Assembly (NCBI GenBank): GCA_036756425.1 | Contig: DAIOLC010000042.1 | Span: 1 to 16,158 of the forward strand | Source of the DNA: UBA6115 sp012514225 | GTDB taxonomy: Bacteria > Bacillota > Clostridia > Christensenellales > Aristaeellaceae | Direction: 5' to 3' | Length of the DNA stretch: 16,158 nucleotides | Part shown: positions 14,701 through 16,158 of the stretch, piece by piece | How positions within the stretch are numbered: the stretch's first letter is position 1 | Layout: every line of letters starts with the position of its first letter | The notes under the pieces: generated by a model | Seen by the model: the letters and a program-made list of their open reading frames with translations, nothing else | Told to the model about the DNA's origin: nothing | Database searches by the model: none | Program-made: the position numbers and the translations under genes

Positions 14701-16158
14701 GGGGTTTTTGCCTTCGACGGCCTCGAAGACGCTGTCCGGGCGGAGGGTGTTGCCGTCCAGGTCCACGTAGGAAACGGGCACGCGCACCGGCTGGGACACC
14801 ACGGGGACGAGACGGAAGCGGAAGGTAATTTCGTCCGGGCTCGCGCCGTCGGGGCTGACCGACACCGTTTCGAGCTGCGGGCCGTCCGGCTCGTAGCCCG
14901 GGGGCAGCAGCCCCAGGTCGGGGGTAATCTCATGCGCGCCGGCCATCAGCGTGCGGTGCTCCGCCGCCAGCTCCAGCCCGTCCTGGTCCACGTAGCGCAC
15001 GGTCACGGAGGCCGGGGGTACGGGCTGCTGGTAGGTGAAGGTCACTTCGGCCGGCTCCGCGCCGAACTCGGTGACGCTGACGGAGAATTCACCCTGCCCG
15101 GTCAGCTGGTAGCCTTCCGGCACAACGGCCGGGTCGGGGGTCACGGTGTTCTGTCCGGGCTGCAGGGCGCGCCGCTGGGAATAGAACTCCGCGCCATACT
15201 GGTCCAGGTAGCGGACCAGCACCTCGGCGGCCTGGACCTGTTTTTGGTAGGTGAAGGTCACCTCCGGCGGCTCCGCGCCGAATTCGGTGACGTTCACGGC
15301 GTAATCGCCCGGGCCGGTCAGCTGGTAGCCTTCCGGCACGAAGGCCGGGTCGGGGGTCACGGTGTTCGGCCCGGGCTGCAGGGTGCGCTGCTCGGAATAG
15401 AACGCCTGGCCGTTCTGGTCTAAATAGCGGATGACCAGCGTCGCCGCGGCAATCTGCTGCTGGTAGGTGAAGGAAACCTCGGCCGGCTCCGCGCCGGCGG
15501 CGGTCACGTTGACGAGGTACTCGCCCGGGCCGGTCAGCTGGTAGTCCGCGGGCACGGCGGCCGGGTCGGGGGTCACGGTGTTCGCCCCGGGCTGCAGGGT
15601 GCGCTGCTCGGAATAGAGCTCCTGGCCGTTCTGGTCCAGGTAGCGGACGGTCACGGCCGCCGCCTGGATTTGTTGCTGGTAGGTGAAGGAGACCTCGGCC
15701 GGCTCCGCGCCGGCGGCCGTCACGTTGACGAGGTATTCGCCCGGCCCGGTCAGTTGGTAGTCCGCGGGCACGGCGGCCGGGTCGGGGGTCACGGTGTTCG
15801 GCCCGGGCTGCAGGGTGCGCTGCTCGGAATAGAGCTCTTGGCCGTTCTGGTCCAGGTAGCGGATGACCAACGTCGCCGCGGCAATCTGCTGCTGGTAGGT
15901 GAAGGAGACCTCGGCCGGCTCCGCGCCCGCGGCGGTCACGTTGACGAGGTACTCGCCCGGCCCGGTCAGTTGGTAGTCCGCGGGCACGGCGGCCGGGTCG
16001 GGGGTCACGGTGTTCGGCCCGGGCTGCAGGGTGCGCTGCTCGGAATAGAGCTCCTGGCCGTTCTGGTCCAGGTAGCGGACGGTCACGGCCGCCGCCTGGA
16101 TTAGTTGCTGGTAGGTGAAGGAGACCTCGGCCGGCTCCGCGCCCGCGGCGGTCACGTT
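11704..16158 (-). CDS. Giant surface protein: MucBP-like repeats, five SH3b domains, membrane anchor, Pro-rich tail (cut by window end)
   Basis: At least 1484 residues; the N-terminus and signal peptide lie beyond the right edge, and the frame is open there (the GTG at 16155 is inside a repeat). Numbering from 16155, residues 1 to about 690 are a partial plus nine MucBP-like units (VTVRYLDQNGQELYSEQRTL and variants). Five SH3b domains follow at about 717-778, 818-877, 936-998, 1036-1093 and 1132-1190, each ended by a short Glu/Ala-rich helix and most followed by a Thr-Pro linker. One membrane segment lies at about 1294-1313, then a basic Gln/Ala/Arg stretch and a Pro/Gln/Gly tail with five YRP repeats. 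Positive charges after the membrane segment place the tail inside. In known families SH3b domains bind peptidoglycan and MucBP-like repeats can bind mucin or form stalks, so a wall-spanning adhesin or sensor is likely. No LPXTG is present. The domain order is clear; the role is inferred. Confidence 0.85.
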   Translation of the reverse strand, partial: NVTAAGAEPAEVSFTYQQLIQAAAVTVRYLDQNGQELYSEQRTLQPGPNTVTPDPAAVPADYQLTGPGEYLVNVTAAGAEPAEVSFTYQQQIAAATLVIRYLDQNGQELYSEQRTLQPGPNTVTPDPAAVPADYQLTGPGEYLVNVTAAGAEPAEVSFTYQQQIQAAAVTVRYLDQNGQELYSEQRTLQPGANTVTPDPAAVPADYQLTGPGEYLVNVTAAGAEPAEVSFTYQQQIAAATLVIRYLDQNGQAFYSEQRTLQPGPNTVTPDPAFVPEGYQLTGPGDYAVNVTEFGAEPPEVTFTYQKQVQAAEVLVRYLDQYGAEFYSQRRALQPGQNTVTPDPAVVPEGYQLTGQGEFSVSVTEFGAEPAEVTFTYQQPVPPASVTVRYVDQDGLELAAEHRTLMAGAHEITPDLGLLPPGYEPDGPQLETVSVSPDGASPDEITFRFRLVPVVSQPVRVPVSYVDLDGNTLRPDSVFEAVEGKNPVSPETAGIPEGYALADDPVKYVTVANNVAEPASLTFRYQPVTAATATPFVPKAALVDVLYKTEAGVTLHSERVPAREGEETVIQVNLGLLNPAEYQLVSPERAVITLDASGNPSQREVVFLFKDVTVKDAAVTVRYRNEAGMEIAPAQSVVITPGTHPIAAAPEKLPAGLELVSQSPVEVTLSQTGLLSQTEVVFVYRTPATQPPPATPSPEPTVIPFDVAGMDRWGYPTGDSINFRSSPDTASSQNVISVISRQDLAHILGSVKNRQGEEWYLAEVGGREGFLKASVVRLLSFNEAAALFNWTPTPAPTQPPASEVMRDGEVIDRWAEVTDRNGVNFRARATASSTKIGQLDLGERFWVYSQQTVGSDVWYSIMANGKTGFVMAKYTRLYSLQESAQYQTTLATPMPYSVTSTPLPPKITPAPLTPTKPPAATPPPATEPPAAYHGYALTTRQAALRTGANRPDEPVLEMLDANALVYVWGQTYVGSEGWSNVQVMADKMYGYVPNASLRYIDEQEAAYYLSLLKPQATPTPAPTAPPAQRTGYAITLGENVPMRSFADTNAQIMSLLPDGAVAGVLGQEYSAGASWHLVQYGSGFGYVRADQLRLFNDAEAAAYLQSLRTPLPEPAASLPPVTLDSPSSYGYVNSDRVNLRSGPSQQSQGLKLMSKNAFALVYGSSQQPDGLWYHISQDGTTGYVSSQYFTVLPMGELPNYLQSAEYLNANAAAQPQAGGYQQPQQITPVEDYNAVVWQNPNLANPSYEPFNPLGTATPSVEAILTPTPEPSASPSPTPPVIEGFEEPPEKADSSFPTGLLAAGLIALLGGGGYYAYRLYNQNQKRAAQRAAQRRAQQAQQSGRPQARPAQQQPVSPYAPPRPGMQGTPYRPGTPPQPGQAPQGTATYRPGTPPQPGQPGQAPQGTVPYRPSSFPPQGQPPTQGTATYRPSAFPPQGQSPQPSGQARVPYRPEDPGQARGGAEPGASNPPQGTDSRNRRSGRHGGA
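11806..12063 (-). repeat. YRP repeats in the cytoplasmic tail
   Basis: Five units begin with YRP at residues 1367, 1385, 1406, 1425 and 1447 of the surface protein (periods 18-22). They follow the pattern YRPGTPPQPGQAPQGTAT or YRPSxFPPQGQxP. The unit is rich in Pro, Gln and Gly and should be disordered. Confidence 0.8.
15016..16158 (-). repeat. Regular 216-bp tandem repeats (72-residue MucBP-like units)
   Basis: The RY of the RYLDQ motif recurs at residues 27, 99, 171, 243, 315 and 387, exactly 72 apart. Units nearest the window edge are almost identical in DNA, and units toward the membrane diverge. Two unit types alternate (AAVTVRYLD and ATLVIRYLD), giving a 432-bp higher-order period. Three more diverged units (periods 75, 82 and 76) continue to about 14086. 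Confidence 0.95.

Noticed and set aside
11851..15423. Very long plus-strand open frame (about 1190 codons) opposite the surface gene
   Set aside because: It is the antisense shadow of a repetitive, GC-rich gene: its Gly/Arg/His/Val-rich translation has no domains, while the minus strand gives clear SH3b and MucBP-like units.

Overview
The window looks like a contig from a GC-rich member of the Bacillota, most likely a gut-type Clostridia or Christensenellales lineage. This is inferred from gene content: an RbsB-type sugar-binding protein, an FGGY kinase, an M42 peptidase, an ECF sigma/anti-sigma pair, and an SH3b/MucBP-like surface protein with Thr-Pro linkers. No rRNA, tRNA, CRISPR array, transposase or integrase was found. 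Base composition is a mosaic. Positions 1 to about 2300 are near 50-60% GC, about 2340-8340 is GC-rich, about 8345-9930 is near 30-35% GC, and about 9930 to the end is very GC-rich. These figures come from hand counts of a few 60-base lines.

Positions 1-2190 (+): the C-terminal half of a sugar ABC transporter binding protein, a strong terminator, then an FGGY carbohydrate kinase. Together they suggest uptake and phosphorylation of a pentose- or polyol-like sugar. Positions 2373-3446 (-): a URO-D-family protein, separated by a 525-base gap from an M42 metallo-aminopeptidase (3972-5012, +). The gap appears to carry two divergent promoters. Positions 5159-5722 (-): a small secreted protein of unknown function. 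Positions 5950-6966 (-): an NAD(P)-dependent epimerase/dehydratase-type SDR, divergent from a DEAD-box RNA helicase (7170-8342, +). The helicase has a near-consensus promoter and probably starts at TTG.

Positions 8397-9734 (-): an HtrA-like secreted serine protease with an intact triad but no recognisable PDZ domain, sitting alone in an AT-rich islet that looks acquired. Positions 10121-16158 (-) form a same-strand block. It begins with a very large surface protein cut by the right window edge: MucBP-like tandem repeats, five SH3b domains, one membrane segment and a proline-rich cytoplasmic tail. After a 132-base spacer with two hairpins come an ECF sigma factor and a membrane-anchored candidate anti-sigma factor whose genes overlap by ATGA, closed by a strong terminator.

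The most interesting part is this last block. A repeat-expanded, cell-wall-binding, membrane-spanning protein lies just upstream of a sigma/anti-sigma switch. A functional link is inference only, because the genes are merely adjacent and co-oriented and a hairpin lies between them.
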